Assembly: GCA_023437365.1 (NCBI GenBank)
Contig: JAEZGK010000037.1
Span: 1-32,721 of the forward strand
Direction: 5' to 3'
Length of the DNA stretch: 32,721 nt
From: Bacillota bacterium
GTDB lineage: Bacteria > Bacillota > Clostridia > Lachnospirales > Lachnospiraceae
Of the stretch, positions 1 to 9,122 are shown one piece after another. The notes below the pieces were generated by a model. It worked only from the letters and a program-made list of their open reading frames with translations. It searched no databases and had not been told where the DNA came from. The translations under genes were made by a program, and so were the position numbers. Numbering within the stretch: position 1 is the stretch's first letter; each line of letters begins with the position of its first letter.

Positions 1-176
1 GCTTACATAAAATAATTTCTGCTTCTAATATCACTTTTTCAAGGCAGCTTTAAAGGTGCTTTATTTGTCATGCGATTTTCAATGTACAGTTTCTAAACAG
101 TTACAACCAATATAAATTAACTACTTGACATAGTTAGTCTATTAGATAGAAGAGCATCTATATCCCCAGTAATCAG
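1..176. other. Window-edge region with no recognisable gene
   Basis: No supported coding sequence on either strand. The stretch is AT-rich. A TTGACA hexamer lies at 125-130 but no convincing -10 hexamer follows at 16-18 bp, so no promoter is called. A short TAGAT/ATCTA inverted repeat near 144-160 is too weak to interpret. Confidence 0.6.
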
Positions 177-204
177 AAAAAAATAAGGCTGCCATAGGGC
201 AGCC
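177..204 (-). terminator. Rho-independent terminator of rpsT
   Basis: Read on the minus strand, GGCTGCC pairs with GGCAGCC (187-193 with 198-204) around a 4-nt loop. A T-rich tail follows (186 down to 177, broken by one A). It begins 13 bp past the rpsT stop codon, as expected for a single-gene transcript. Confidence 0.9.
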
Positions 205-217
205 TGTCATTACTTCT

Positions 218-481
218 TTATGCAATATTATTGATAGCCTTGGATAAACGGGATACTTTTCTGGATGCTGTATTCTTATGATATACACCCTTTGAGCAAG
301 CTTTATCGATTTCGGAAACTGCTTCAACTAAACTAGTCTTTGCAAGTTCCTTGTTTCCTGCAGCAACAGCAGCATCTACTTTCTTAATCATCGTCTTAAC
401 CTTGGACTTAATTTGCTTATTTCTAGCAGCCTTTGTCTCGTTAACTAAGATTCTCTTCTTAGCAGATTTAATGTTAGCCAA
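218..481 (-). CDS. rpsT: 30S ribosomal protein S20
   Basis: Small basic protein of 87 residues that binds 16S rRNA in the body of the 30S subunit. The N-terminus (ANIKSAKKRI after the initiator) and the core (NKQIKSKVKT, then KGVYHKNTASRKVSRLSKAIN at the C-terminus) are typical of the S20 family, and the length is normal. The start is a TTG at 481-479, chosen because S20 proteins begin M-A-N-I-K and because GGAGG lies eight bases upstream on that strand. A longer reading up to base 619 would add about 46 unrelated residues. The gene is transcribed divergently from gpr and has its own promoter (651-656 / 628-633) and terminator. Position next to gpr-spoIIP-lepA is conserved in Firmicutes. Confidence 0.95.
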   Translation of the reverse strand: MANIKSAKKRILVNETKAARNKQIKSKVKTMIKKVDAAVAAGNKELAKTSLVEAVSEIDKACSKGVYHKNTASRKVSRLSKAINNIA

Positions 482-627
482 TTCGTACACCTCCAAATAT
501 AAAATTATTATCAACCACAGTGCCAGATACACCAAATTGAGAGTGAGATGTAAGCTGGGTATGATCGCTCGAATACTTTGTTTCATTAAATCCGGACACG
601 GACGTTCTAATGGAAACATACTATTAT

Positions 628-656
628 ATAGTAGTCCATCGGATTTGTTCTGTCAA
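628..656 (-). promoter_or_regulatory. Sigma-A promoter of rpsT
   Basis: On the minus strand, TTGACA (656-651), exactly 17 bp, then TACTAT (633-628). An overlapping TATAAT at 628-623 has a poor 22-bp spacing. The predicted transcript starts near 621, leaving a leader of about 140 nt before the TTG start of rpsT. Confidence 0.75.
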
Positions 657-729
657 TACATATTTTTAAAAAACCTTGTAAAAAATAATGAAGAAATAAT
701 GGAAATATATTATTCTGGAGGGAAATACA

Positions 730-1644
730 GTGAATAAAAAGATCAGAACAGACCTGGCTTTGGAAGTGAGAGAGAGCTTTCCTGAAGATGATGTGGAAAT
801 CAAAGGGGTCGTATTGAAAGAGAATTATGATGAAAAGAACGATATCAGAGTATCGGTGGTAAACATCAAGGATGAACGCGGAGCAAAAGCGATGCAGAAG
901 CCCATCGGGACCTATATCACGATTGAAGCCCCGAAGATGAATCAATCCAGTACAGATTATTATAAGCCGGCCTCGGAGGAAATTGCCAGACAGCTAAAGT
1001 CCCTTGCAGGTAGCTTAAAAAAAGAAGAAATTCTAGTGGTCGGTCTAGGCAACCGGGAGGTTACACCGGATGCGCTGGGACCGCAGGTGGTAGATAATCT
1101 GTTTATCACAAGACATCTGATTAAGGAATATGGGGACGAATTTAAAGAGAAGAATCATCTGGGCAGTGTCAGCGCAATTTCTCCCGGAGTGATGGCACAG
1201 ACGGGTATGGAGACGGTAGAAATCATTAAAGGAATTATAGATGAGACACATCCGAAGCTTCTGATTGTAATTGATGCCTTGGCATCCAGGAGTGTCAGTC
1301 GAGTTAATACAACGGTACAGCTCACCGATACCGGAATCAGTCCGGGATCAGGAGTCGGCAATAATCGAAAGGCATTGAATGAAGCTACCCTGGGGACGAA
1401 GGTGATTGCCATCGGGTGCCCAACGGTTGTGGATGCAGCTACCATAGTTTCAGATACTTTGACAAAGTATATGGAAAAGAGCGGCTTTGAGGATGAGGAA
1501 ATTGAACGGTTTATTACTGAAGTAAGAGAACAGCAGATTGATAATATGTTCGTTACTCCGAAAAATATTGACGAGTCCGTGAAGCAGATCAGCTTTACGA
1601 TTTCTGAGGCCATCAATACCTGCTTTGCACAGAGTGTATCATAG
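730..1644 (+). CDS. gpr: Germination protease GPR (peptidase family A25)
   Basis: GPR cleaves small acid-soluble spore proteins (SASPs) during germination, releasing amino acids and uncoating spore DNA. It is made as a zymogen in the forespore. The 304-residue product carries the motif R-T-D-L-A-L-E at residues 6-12, which resembles the SASP cleavage sequence and is the expected autoprocessing site that removes a short propeptide. The two aspartates matching the family's catalytic pair are visible in VTPDALGPQV (Asp114) and VIDALASRSV (Asp182). The start is GTG at 730, with GGAGGG eight bases upstream. spoIIP follows on the same strand, as in Bacillus. A sigma-G/F promoter is expected from family knowledge, but no convincing one was identified in 657-729. 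Confidence 0.95.
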   Translation: MNKKIRTDLALEVRESFPEDDVEIKGVVLKENYDEKNDIRVSVVNIKDERGAKAMQKPIGTYITIEAPKMNQSSTDYYKPASEEIARQLKSLAGSLKKEEILVVGLGNREVTPDALGPQVVDNLFITRHLIKEYGDEFKEKNHLGSVSAISPGVMAQTGMETVEIIKGIIDETHPKLLIVIDALASRSVSRVNTTVQLTDTGISPGSGVGNNRKALNEATLGTKVIAIGCPTVVDAATIVSDTLTKYMEKSGFEDEEIERFITEVREQQIDNMFVTPKNIDESVKQISFTISEAINTCFAQSVS

Positions 1645-1686
1645 TATTTTGAAAGACTGTCGTCGGACTAGCAGAATTCAATATAT

Positions 1687-1708
1687 TGTCACATGGGTCA
1701 ATGTGACA
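1687..1708. repeat. 8-bp perfect inverted repeat, possible operator
   Basis: TGTCACAT and ATGTGACA flank a 6-bp centre. There is no T-tract after it, so it is not a classical terminator of gpr. It overlaps the candidate sigma-E promoter of spoIIP. It could be a transcription-factor dyad or an RNA hairpin. Confidence 0.5.
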
Positions 1709-1715
1709 GTACACT
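1688..1715 (+). promoter_or_regulatory. Candidate sigma-E-like promoter for spoIIP
   Basis: GTCACATG matches 6 of 8 positions of the published sigma-E -35 (GTCATATT). AGTACACT matches 6 of 8 of the -10 (CATACANT). The spacing is 12 bp against a usual 13 or so. spoIIP is a mother-cell sigma-E gene in Bacillus, which makes this plausible, but it would leave a leader of about 330 nt holding the 15-bp repeat array. Weak call. Confidence 0.3.
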
Positions 1716-1810
1716 AAATTTCTCGGAAAATCGCTTTCAGATGTTATCCGTGCCAAGGTATGACAGTGACTGGAAGGTATAAATGAACAGGCGCCGCAAT
1801 ATAATGAATC

Positions 1811-2035
1811 AGGCTTTTGAAGAAGCAGCCTTTGAATAAGCAGTTTTTGAAGAAGCAATCTCTAAAGAAGCAGTCTTTGAAGAAACAGCCTTTGAAGAAG
1901 CAGTCTTTGAAGAAGCAGCCTTTGAAGAAGCAGTTTTTGAAGAAGCAATCTTTAAAGAAGCAGCCTTTGAAGAAGCAGTCTTTGAAGAAGCAATCTTTAA
2001 AGAAGCAGTCTTTGAATAAACAGTCTTTGAAGTAA
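1811..2035. repeat. 15-bp tandem repeat array (about 15 copies) before spoIIP
   Basis: Fifteen consecutive 15-bp units match the consensus CAGTCTTTGAAGAAG with few substitutions (CAGCCT, CAGTTT and CAATCT variants; occasional AATAAG). The array fills most of the 410-bp gpr-spoIIP spacer and stops a few bases before the spoIIP ribosome binding site, whose context CAGTCTGGAGG starts like another unit. Because 15 is a multiple of 3, several frames stay open on both strands (for example KKQ-S/P-L on the plus strand). No frame has both a ribosome binding site and a good start, so no protein is called. A near-duplicate of the RBS context (GGCGCCGCAAT at 1791-1801, GGCGCAGCAAT at 2046-2056) brackets the array. 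Confidence 0.95.
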
Positions 2036-2054
2036 ACAGTCTGGAGGCGCAGCA

Positions 2055-3422
2055 ATGAAAAGACATCATGCATGGTATTTGGCAAGTAGACCCCGATTTA
2101 CAGGTCTTCGCCTGAATATCTACCTTATCCTATGGACCATAATCATTATCGGCTCTGTGTACCTCTTGGTTCGATTTGCAGCTATTTCCTTCTCCAATGA
2201 AATGGGCCAAGCAGGGGGATATCAGGATGCAGTTTATTATTATATCAGTAATAAGGTGATTGAATCCGGCTCTTCTCTGATCAGTTATTATGCCGATGGA
2301 GAAGAGGCTGCGATTTTTCCGCTCAATATGCTTTCAAGGCATTTCCCATTAGCGTCCTTTATTAAGGACCAGGGTTTTTTAATCAGCGATGCAGAGAAGA
2401 ACCTGCAGAAGACCTATGCAAAGGAGAAAGTCGAACGGTATCTTCTACCGGAGGAGGCAATCAGCGAGGCCTATCTGCTTTCCAACGGTATATATTATAA
2501 TGACCGCCAGGCAAGGTATGCAGGTAATACTACCCTCGGAAGCGACGAAACAAAGCTTTCCATCAATTCAGTGGAGGGTGATGTGACATATCAGGAATCC
2601 GATGAGGAGCCCTGGCCGGAGCCGGAGGCAATCGAAGCCTCCAATCCGGGCAATGTGATTGACTATACGATGGAACAGCTTAAGGATGTCAGCTTCCTGA
2701 TAAGAAATTTCTATATTGTTGATCCTGCGACAAAGGTAACGGATGGATTATTTGATGCAGAAAAGCTTCTGGGTGAGGATTTAAAAATAAGTCAAAGAAA
2801 TGATAAACCGCAAATATTGATTTATCACACCCATTCTCAGGAGACCTATATTGACAGCCGTGAAAAGGAGAAGGCTGATACGGTTGTAGGTGTCGGGAGC
2901 TATCTCACACAGATACTGGAGGATAACTACGGTTATAATGTGATTCATGACACCACCTGTTATGACATCATTGACGGTAAGCTGGAACGTAGTAAAGCTT
3001 ATAATATGGCAAAGGATGGAGTTCAAACAATTCTTGACGACAATCCGACCATAGAGGTAATTATTGATCTACATAGGGATGGAGCTGAGAATAGAAGAAC
3101 GACAGTGATAAATGGGAAGGAAACAGCACAGATTATGCTTTTCAACGGCTTAAGCCGTGACCAGAACGGACCCATTGCTTATCTTGAAAATCCTTATATC
3201 CAGGATAATCTTGCGCTGAGTTTGCAGATGCAGCTGAAGGCAATTGAGCTTTATCCCGGATTATTTTATAAGAATTACTTGAATTGTTATCGTTACAATA
3301 TGCATCTTAAACCGAAATGTATTTTAATGGAGCTTGGAACGAATAAGAACACCCTAGAATCAGCAAAAAATGCCATGGAACCCTTCGCCAAGGTATTGAA
3401 TGCTGTTCTTCAGGGGGAATAA
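2055..3422 (+). CDS. spoIIP: Stage II sporulation protein P (engulfment cell-wall hydrolase)
   Basis: SpoIIP is the peptidoglycan amidase/endopeptidase of the DMP (SpoIID-SpoIIM-SpoIIP) machine, which thins septal wall and drives engulfment of the forespore. The 455-residue protein has a short basic N-terminus and one membrane anchor at about 20-42, with the rest expected outside. A low-complexity, acidic linker lies near 175-200. The SpoIIP catalytic domain occupies about 250-450, with zinc/active-site candidates in YHTHSQE (His258, His260), IIDLHRDG (His340) and LMELGTN (Glu426). GGAGG seven bases upstream supports the ATG. It sits between gpr and lepA, the conserved Firmicutes position. 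The upstream spacer is occupied by the 15-bp repeat array. Confidence 0.93.
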   Translation: MKRHHAWYLASRPRFTGLRLNIYLILWTIIIIGSVYLLVRFAAISFSNEMGQAGGYQDAVYYYISNKVIESGSSLISYYADGEEAAIFPLNMLSRHFPLASFIKDQGFLISDAEKNLQKTYAKEKVERYLLPEEAISEAYLLSNGIYYNDRQARYAGNTTLGSDETKLSINSVEGDVTYQESDEEPWPEPEAIEASNPGNVIDYTMEQLKDVSFLIRNFYIVDPATKVTDGLFDAEKLLGEDLKISQRNDKPQILIYHTHSQETYIDSREKEKADTVVGVGSYLTQILEDNYGYNVIHDTTCYDIIDGKLERSKAYNMAKDGVQTILDDNPTIEVIIDLHRDGAENRRTTVINGKETAQIMLFNGLSRDQNGPIAYLENPYIQDNLALSLQMQLKAIELYPGLFYKNYLNCYRYNMHLKPKCILMELGTNKNTLESAKNAMEPFAKVLNAVLQGE

Positions 3423-3473
3423 AGACTAATGTATGGTTGTATTGCAGGAGCTGACTTATGAAAATGTATTATC

Positions 3474-3502
3474 TTGCTAGCATAAAAACTGTGTGATATA
3501 AT
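3474..3502 (+). promoter_or_regulatory. Sigma-A promoter of lepA
   Basis: TTGCTA (3474-3479), 17 bp, TATAAT (3497-3502), with a TG one base before the -10 (extended -10). Predicted transcription start near 3509, giving a leader of about 180 nt before lepA. Confidence 0.75.
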
Positions 3503-3518
3503 AAGGCGAAGTGAGCAA

Positions 3519-3571
3519 ACGTAGCAAGCTACGTCTCCGTAGCAGGCTACGTCCATGCAAGCTTGCTTGCA
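3519..3571 (+). repeat. Run of three short perfect hairpins in the lepA leader
   Basis: Three palindromes follow one another: ACGTAGC-AA-GCTACGT (3519-3534), CGTAGC-AG-GCTACG (3538-3551) and TGCAAGC-TT-GCTTGCA (3556-3571). The arms are 6-7 bp with a 2-base centre each. A further imperfect stem (CTCCG 3646-3650 with CGGAG 3661-3665) precedes the lepA RBS. The first hairpin has the same 7-AA-7 design as one near the end of the window (32629-32644). Confidence 0.8.
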
Positions 3572-3688
3572 ATTATGCGAGCGCAGCAAAGATCATGAAC
3601 CTGCTTCTGTTCATATACAATCATATATAATTCGACAGGTAATCGCTCCGTATAGACAATCGGAGATTATATACTCAGGAGGACGAAG

Positions 3689-5500
<1,812 letters not shown>

Positions 5501-5514
5501 ACAGTAAGGAAGGG

Positions 5515-5552
5515 AAGCTGTTTTGATGGACTAACATTGGAACAGCTTTTTC
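5515..5552 (+). terminator. Probable rho-independent terminator after lepA
   Basis: AAGCTGTT (5515-5522) pairs with AACAGCTT (5541-5548) around an 18-nt loop, with five T's at 5547-5551. The stem is short and AT-containing, so termination may be partial and hemW may be reached by read-through. Confidence 0.55.
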
Positions 5553-5580
5553 TATATATATAGGAGAAACAGGTGCTGCC

Positions 5581-6825
5581 ATGGACGTGATGAATAATTC
5601 GGATAACAGTAAGATCATAAGCTCTAAGAAAAAGGAATTGGGTTTGTATATTCATATCCCTTTCTGTGTCAGAAAATGTGATTATTGTGATTTTCTGTCC
5701 GCTCCTGCCACAGAAGGAGAAAAGAAAGCCTATGTCGATGCCCTGCTCCATGAAATAAAAAGCTATGAGGGACGCCTGGAGGATTATATCGTCCCTACCA
5801 TATTCTTCGGAGGTGGAACTCCTTCCTCCTTAGGACAAGGAGAGCTTGATCGTATTATGGAAGCTTTGAAACAGGTCTTTCCTATGGATTGGGCTGTGAT
5901 GGAGGCTACTCTGGAAGCGAACCCGGGTACGGTTACCAAGGATAAGCTGGAGGAATATAAGAAAGCAGGCATCAACAGATTAAGCTTCGGATTGCAATCT
6001 ACAGAGGACGTTGAGCTTAGAAGGCTTGGGAGAATACATGTGTATCAGGAGTTCCTTGATAATTTCAGGTTGGCCAGGGAGCTCGGCTTCTGCAATATTA
6101 ATGTGGATCTGATGTCGGCACTGCCGGGTCAGACCGTAGCTGCCTGGGAGGCTTCCTTACACAGGATTGCAGGTCTCGCACCCGAACATATCTCAGCCTA
6201 CAGTCTGATCATAGAAGAAGGAACGCATTTTTATGAGCGTTATGGGGAAGGTACACCCGGAGCAAAGGAATTGCCGGATGAAGACAATGATCGGGCTATG
6301 TATGCTAGGACAAAGGAGATTTTGAAGCAATACGGATATGAGCGGTATGAGATCTCCAATTATGCCAAACCTGGTTATGAATGCAGGCACAATAATTCAT
6401 ACTGGATCGGTACGGAGTACTTAGGCCTTGGCCTCGGGGCTTCCTCCTTATTCGGCGGTACAAGATTTTCGAACGAACCGGAGTTGAAAAGCTACATTAA
6501 GCTTTGTAATCAGTATCAGATCGGGCAGACTGGCGGTGATGGCGGAAGCAATCAGGATAGGCTCGGTATCCGCAGGGAGGTTACTAGATTGACACAGAAG
6601 CTGAGAATGGAAGAATTCATGTTTCTGGGACTGCGGAGAATGGAGGGGGTCAGCAGAAAAGACTTTCTTCAAAGGTTCGCCGTCCTGCCGGAGGAGATCT
6701 TCGGTGACCCCTTAAGAGAGCTGAAGGAGAAGAAGCTGATCAATTGTGACGGGGATCGGATACGATTATCTGAATACGGAACAGATATCAGCAACTATGT
6801 GTTTTCGGCTTTTCTTTTGGACTGA
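5581..6825 (+). CDS. hemW: Radical SAM heme chaperone / coproporphyrinogen oxidase-like protein HemW
   Basis: Member of the HemN/HemW radical SAM family. HemW binds heme and a 4Fe-4S cluster and is thought to insert heme into target enzymes. The 414-residue protein has the cluster motif CVRKCDYC (Cys29, Cys33, Cys36) after GLYIHIPF, the SAM-binding GGGTP at 77-81, and the HNNSYW sequence (270-275) that marks HemW rather than oxygen-independent coproporphyrinogen oxidase. A C-terminal winged-helix-like region follows. The ATG at 5581 has only a weak AGGTG five bases upstream (AGGAG lies 14 bases away), so initiation may be inefficient or use a nearby GTG/ATG (5587, 5590). It lies between lepA and hrcA, as in other Firmicutes. 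Confidence 0.9.
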   Translation: MDVMNNSDNSKIISSKKKELGLYIHIPFCVRKCDYCDFLSAPATEGEKKAYVDALLHEIKSYEGRLEDYIVPTIFFGGGTPSSLGQGELDRIMEALKQVFPMDWAVMEATLEANPGTVTKDKLEEYKKAGINRLSFGLQSTEDVELRRLGRIHVYQEFLDNFRLARELGFCNINVDLMSALPGQTVAAWEASLHRIAGLAPEHISAYSLIIEEGTHFYERYGEGTPGAKELPDEDNDRAMYARTKEILKQYGYERYEISNYAKPGYECRHNNSYWIGTEYLGLGLGASSLFGGTRFSNEPELKSYIKLCNQYQIGQTGGDGGSNQDRLGIRREVTRLTQKLRMEEFMFLGLRRMEGVSRKDFLQRFAVLPEEIFGDPLRELKEKKLINCDGDRIRLSEYGTDISNYVFSAFLLD

Positions 6826-6861
6826 AGGCAGTCCTTTCTATATTATAAGAGATGAATTTTA

Positions 6862-6903
6862 TCAGGCTTCTGCAGAACAGACCAATGTTTTGCAGAAGCC
6901 TGA
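6862..6903. repeat. 13-bp perfect inverted repeat after hemW
   Basis: TCAGGCTTCTGCA (6862-6874) and TGCAGAAGCCTGA (6891-6903) are exact complements separated by 16 bp. No T-tract follows on the plus strand. The minus strand has only a short TAAAATTC. It may be a weak hemW terminator or an RNA-stabilising stem. It begins 37 bp past the hemW stop. Confidence 0.6.
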
Positions 6904-6979
6904 CTCAGCTTATGAAACAATCAGTATCGGCATCGGATTGTGAGTTTGCTGATAGTTTGAGCTACAGGGAATATTAAGA

Positions 6980-7006
6980 TATGATTAATTTCTCAAATTA
7001 ATCATA
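6980..7006. repeat. 12-bp perfect inverted repeat just upstream of the hrcA promoter
   Basis: TATGATTAATTT and AAATTAATCATA are separated by CTC. The element ends 7 bp before the -35 hexamer of the hrcA promoter. It could be a regulator binding site or a tight RNA hairpin ending transcripts that come from hemW, although no T-tract follows. Confidence 0.6.
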
Positions 7007-7013
7007 AAATGCC

Positions 7014-7042
7014 TTGACAAAAGAAAATGATAGTGATATTTT
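7014..7042 (+). promoter_or_regulatory. Sigma-A promoter of the hrcA-grpE-dnaK operon
   Basis: TTGACA (7014-7019), 17 bp, TATTTT (7037-7042) with TG one base before the -10. The start would fall near 7049, placing CIRCE at the very 5' end of the transcript, the usual arrangement for HrcA control. Confidence 0.8.
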
Positions 7043-7054
7043 AATTTATAGATG

Positions 7055-7081
7055 TTAGCACTCTATCGAGACGAGTGCTAA
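7055..7081 (+). promoter_or_regulatory. CIRCE operator (HrcA binding site)
   Basis: Perfect match to the consensus: TTAGCACTC, 9 bp, GAGTGCTAA. HrcA bound here represses the hrcA-grpE-dnaK genes at normal temperature. GroE-assisted folding of HrcA is the known sensor step. It is the only CIRCE seen in the window; none precedes dnaJ. Confidence 0.98.
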
Positions 7082-7134
7082 CAATAGTAAAAATGGTTCA
7101 ATGGAGTTCAACTTACATCGGAACGAGGTAGTAT

Positions 7135-8166
7135 ATGCAGCAGTTGGATGAAAGAAAACTGAAGATATTGCAGGCAGTAATTCGAAATTATCTTGAGACG
7201 GGTGAGCCTGTAGGTTCAAGGACAATATCAAAATATACGGATTTGAATCTAAGCTCCGCCACCATTCGTAATGAGATGTCCGATCTGGAGGATCTTGGAC
7301 TAATCATACAGCCACATACCTCTGCAGGCCGTATTCCTTCGGATAAAGGTTATCGCCTTTATGTGGATATGCTGTTGAAGGATAAGGAGCAGGAAGTTGA
7401 GGATATGAAGGAAATGCTGCTAGAGAAGGCAGATAAACTCGAGAATCTTTTACAACAGGTAGCAAAGCTTCTGGCTGTGAACACACATTATACCACCATG
7501 GTGTCTACACCACAGTATAAAAAGAGAGTCAAGTTCATTCAATTAACTGAAATGGATGAAAATCAGCTATTGGCAGTCATAGTATTCGAAAGAAATATTG
7601 TGAAGAATAAAATCATTCAGGTATCAGCATCCTTAAATAAAGAAATGCTTTTAAAGCTCAACATAATTATCAATACATTTTTACAGGGCTTGGATCTGGG
7701 AGAAATCAATCTTCCTGTCATATCCCAGATGAAGGAGCAGGCCGGTGATTACAGGAATATTGTCAATGATATTCTGGATGCGATCATGCAGGCTGTGAAT
7801 GAAGAGGAAGATATTGAAATATTTACTTCCGGTACGACCAATATCTTGAGGTATCCTGAGCTGAGTGACAGAGAGAAAGCAGCCAATCTCCTCTATACCT
7901 TAGAAGAGAAGAAGGCATTGACGGGACTGATCCAGGATAAGATTGAGGATGAGGAAAGCAGAGGCATTCAGGTTTATATCGGAGACGAGACTCCGGTTGA
8001 AGCCATGAAGGAGTGTTCCGTGGTAACAGCAACCTATGAAATTGAAGAGGGTGTATACGGAAAGGTTGGTATTATCGGACCGAAGAGAATGGATTATCAG
8101 AAGGTGGTAGATACACTGAAGTCCTTGATGAATCAGCTCGACGAGATATTCAAGAGAAAAACATAA
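7135..8166 (+). CDS. hrcA: Heat-inducible transcription repressor HrcA
   Basis: Repressor of class I heat-shock genes that binds CIRCE. The 343-residue protein starts with the family's winged helix-turn-helix (SRTISKYTDLNLSSATIRNEMSDLEDLGLI, about 27-57, and HTSAGRIPSDKGYRLYVD after it) and continues with the GAF-like and dimerisation regions seen in HrcA proteins. The length is normal. GAGG eight bases upstream supports the ATG. The gene is first in an operon with grpE (34-bp gap) and dnaK and is autoregulated through CIRCE 54 bp upstream. Confidence 0.97.
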   Translation: MQQLDERKLKILQAVIRNYLETGEPVGSRTISKYTDLNLSSATIRNEMSDLEDLGLIIQPHTSAGRIPSDKGYRLYVDMLLKDKEQEVEDMKEMLLEKADKLENLLQQVAKLLAVNTHYTTMVSTPQYKKRVKFIQLTEMDENQLLAVIVFERNIVKNKIIQVSASLNKEMLLKLNIIINTFLQGLDLGEINLPVISQMKEQAGDYRNIVNDILDAIMQAVNEEEDIEIFTSGTTNILRYPELSDREKAANLLYTLEEKKALTGLIQDKIEDEESRGIQVYIGDETPVEAMKECSVVTATYEIEEGVYGKVGIIGPKRMDYQKVVDTLKSLMNQLDEIFKRKT

Positions 8167-8200
8167 AGGTTCATAAGAAAAGAAAGGTGGTAGTCATCGT

Positions 8201-8902
8201 TTGGATAATAAGGATAAAGCAATAGAAATTATGAAAGCCGCCATGGAGAAGGAGAAGGAAATGAAAGATAAGACAAAGGAAGCTATGGAACAACTGATAG
8301 AGGATCAGGTGCAGAGCCCGGAAGAAACGCAGACAGATGAGGAGCTTCTCGATACTGAAATTTTGGGAGATGTGGAAGACGAAAATTTATCGGAAGTCAG
8401 CGACGGGGATAAGCCTGAAAAGAGTAATAAATCCTTTTTCAAGAATTCCAAATCTAAGGAGCTTGCAGCAAAGGATCAGAAGATTGAGGAGCTTACGGAC
8501 CGGCTGATGAGAACCATGGCTGAATTTGATAATTTCCGTAAGCGTTCCGAAAAAGAAAAATCGTTAATGTATGATACGGGTATCAAAGTCTTTATCGAAA
8601 AGATACTTCCGATTGTCGATAACTTTGAGAGGGGCTTAGGCACCGTTACAGAGAAAGAAAAGGAGAGTGGATTTGCCCAGGGGATTGAACTGATTTACCG
8701 TCAGCTTATGACCGCACTCGATGAAATCGGTGTGAAGCCGATTGATGCAGTTGGAAAAGAATTTGATCCTAACCTTCATAATGCAGTAATGCATGGCGAG
8801 GATGAAAGTATGGGTGATAACCTCGTAACCGATGAATTTCAGAAGGGTTACATCTATAAGGATATGGTGGTTCGCCACAGCATGGTAAAGGTAGTTAATT
8901 AA
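8201..8902 (+). CDS. grpE: Nucleotide exchange factor GrpE
   Basis: Cochaperone that promotes ADP release from DnaK. The 233-residue product has an unusually long acidic and lysine-rich N-terminal tail (about 1-80, with low-complexity Glu/Asp segments). A coiled coil follows (about 85-130, containing AEFDNFRKRSEKE), then the beta domain with the GrpE signature near the C-terminus (PNLHNAVMHGED and KGYIYKDMVVRHSMVKV). The start is a TTG at 8201, with AAGGTGG about 11 bases upstream. The next in-frame ATG (8231) lacks a good RBS. It follows hrcA closely and is separated from dnaK by a 220-bp repeat array, so the DnaK/GrpE ratio may be set after transcription. Confidence 0.95.
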   Translation: MDNKDKAIEIMKAAMEKEKEMKDKTKEAMEQLIEDQVQSPEETQTDEELLDTEILGDVEDENLSEVSDGDKPEKSNKSFFKNSKSKELAAKDQKIEELTDRLMRTMAEFDNFRKRSEKEKSLMYDTGIKVFIEKILPIVDNFERGLGTVTEKEKESGFAQGIELIYRQLMTALDEIGVKPIDAVGKEFDPNLHNAVMHGEDESMGDNLVTDEFQKGYIYKDMVVRHSMVKVVN

Positions 8903-8908
8903 ATTAAA

Positions 8909-9115
8909 TTAGGAGGATAAATCCTCCTGATCTAATCGTTACAAATTCTATATTATTATAAGGAGGTTAATCCTCCTGAGTAACTATCGTAAAACAATAA
9001 TTTATCATAGGGAGGAAAATTCCTCCTGAGTCAATGATCAAACATTGTTAATTATTATAAGGAGGATAAATCCTCCTTAGCAACCATCGTAAAACAATAA
9101 TTTATCATAGGAGGA
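8909..9115 (+). repeat. Array of Shine-Dalgarno hairpins before dnaK
   Basis: GGAGG occurs at 8912, 8962, 9011, 9061 and 9110, a spacing of 50, 49, 50 and 49 bp. The first four are each followed within 4-7 bases by CCTCC, giving stems of 6-11 bp: 8911-8918 with 8921-8928, 8961-8966 with 8972-8977, 9011-9017 with 9020-9026, and 9058-9067 with 9070-9079. The fifth has no partner and is the dnaK ribosome binding site. The linkers alternate: 8981-9010 and 9081-9110 agree at 28 of 30 positions, so the higher-order unit is about 99 bp. None of the four upstream SDs is followed by a supported open frame. Function unknown. Confidence 0.95.
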
Positions 9116-9122
9116 TTTGAAC

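Noticed and set aside
1687..1708. CRP-type binding site
   Set aside because: The half-sites are in the opposite order to TGTGA-N6-TCACA and CRP-type regulation is not expected here; kept only as an unassigned dyad.
1817..2035. A 72-residue repetitive protein (KKQSL/KKQPL repeats) upstream of spoIIP
   Set aside because: It would start at a TTG without a ribosome binding site, and several frames on both strands are open only because the repeat length is a multiple of three.
6862..6903. Confident rho-independent terminator of hemW
   Set aside because: The 13-bp stem is perfect but lacks a T-tract on the plus strand, so it is listed only as an inverted repeat.
9117..9122. TTG at 9117 as the dnaK start
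   Set aside because: It lies one base after the AGGAGGA ribosome binding site; ATG 9123 has ideal spacing and gives the standard DnaK N-terminus.
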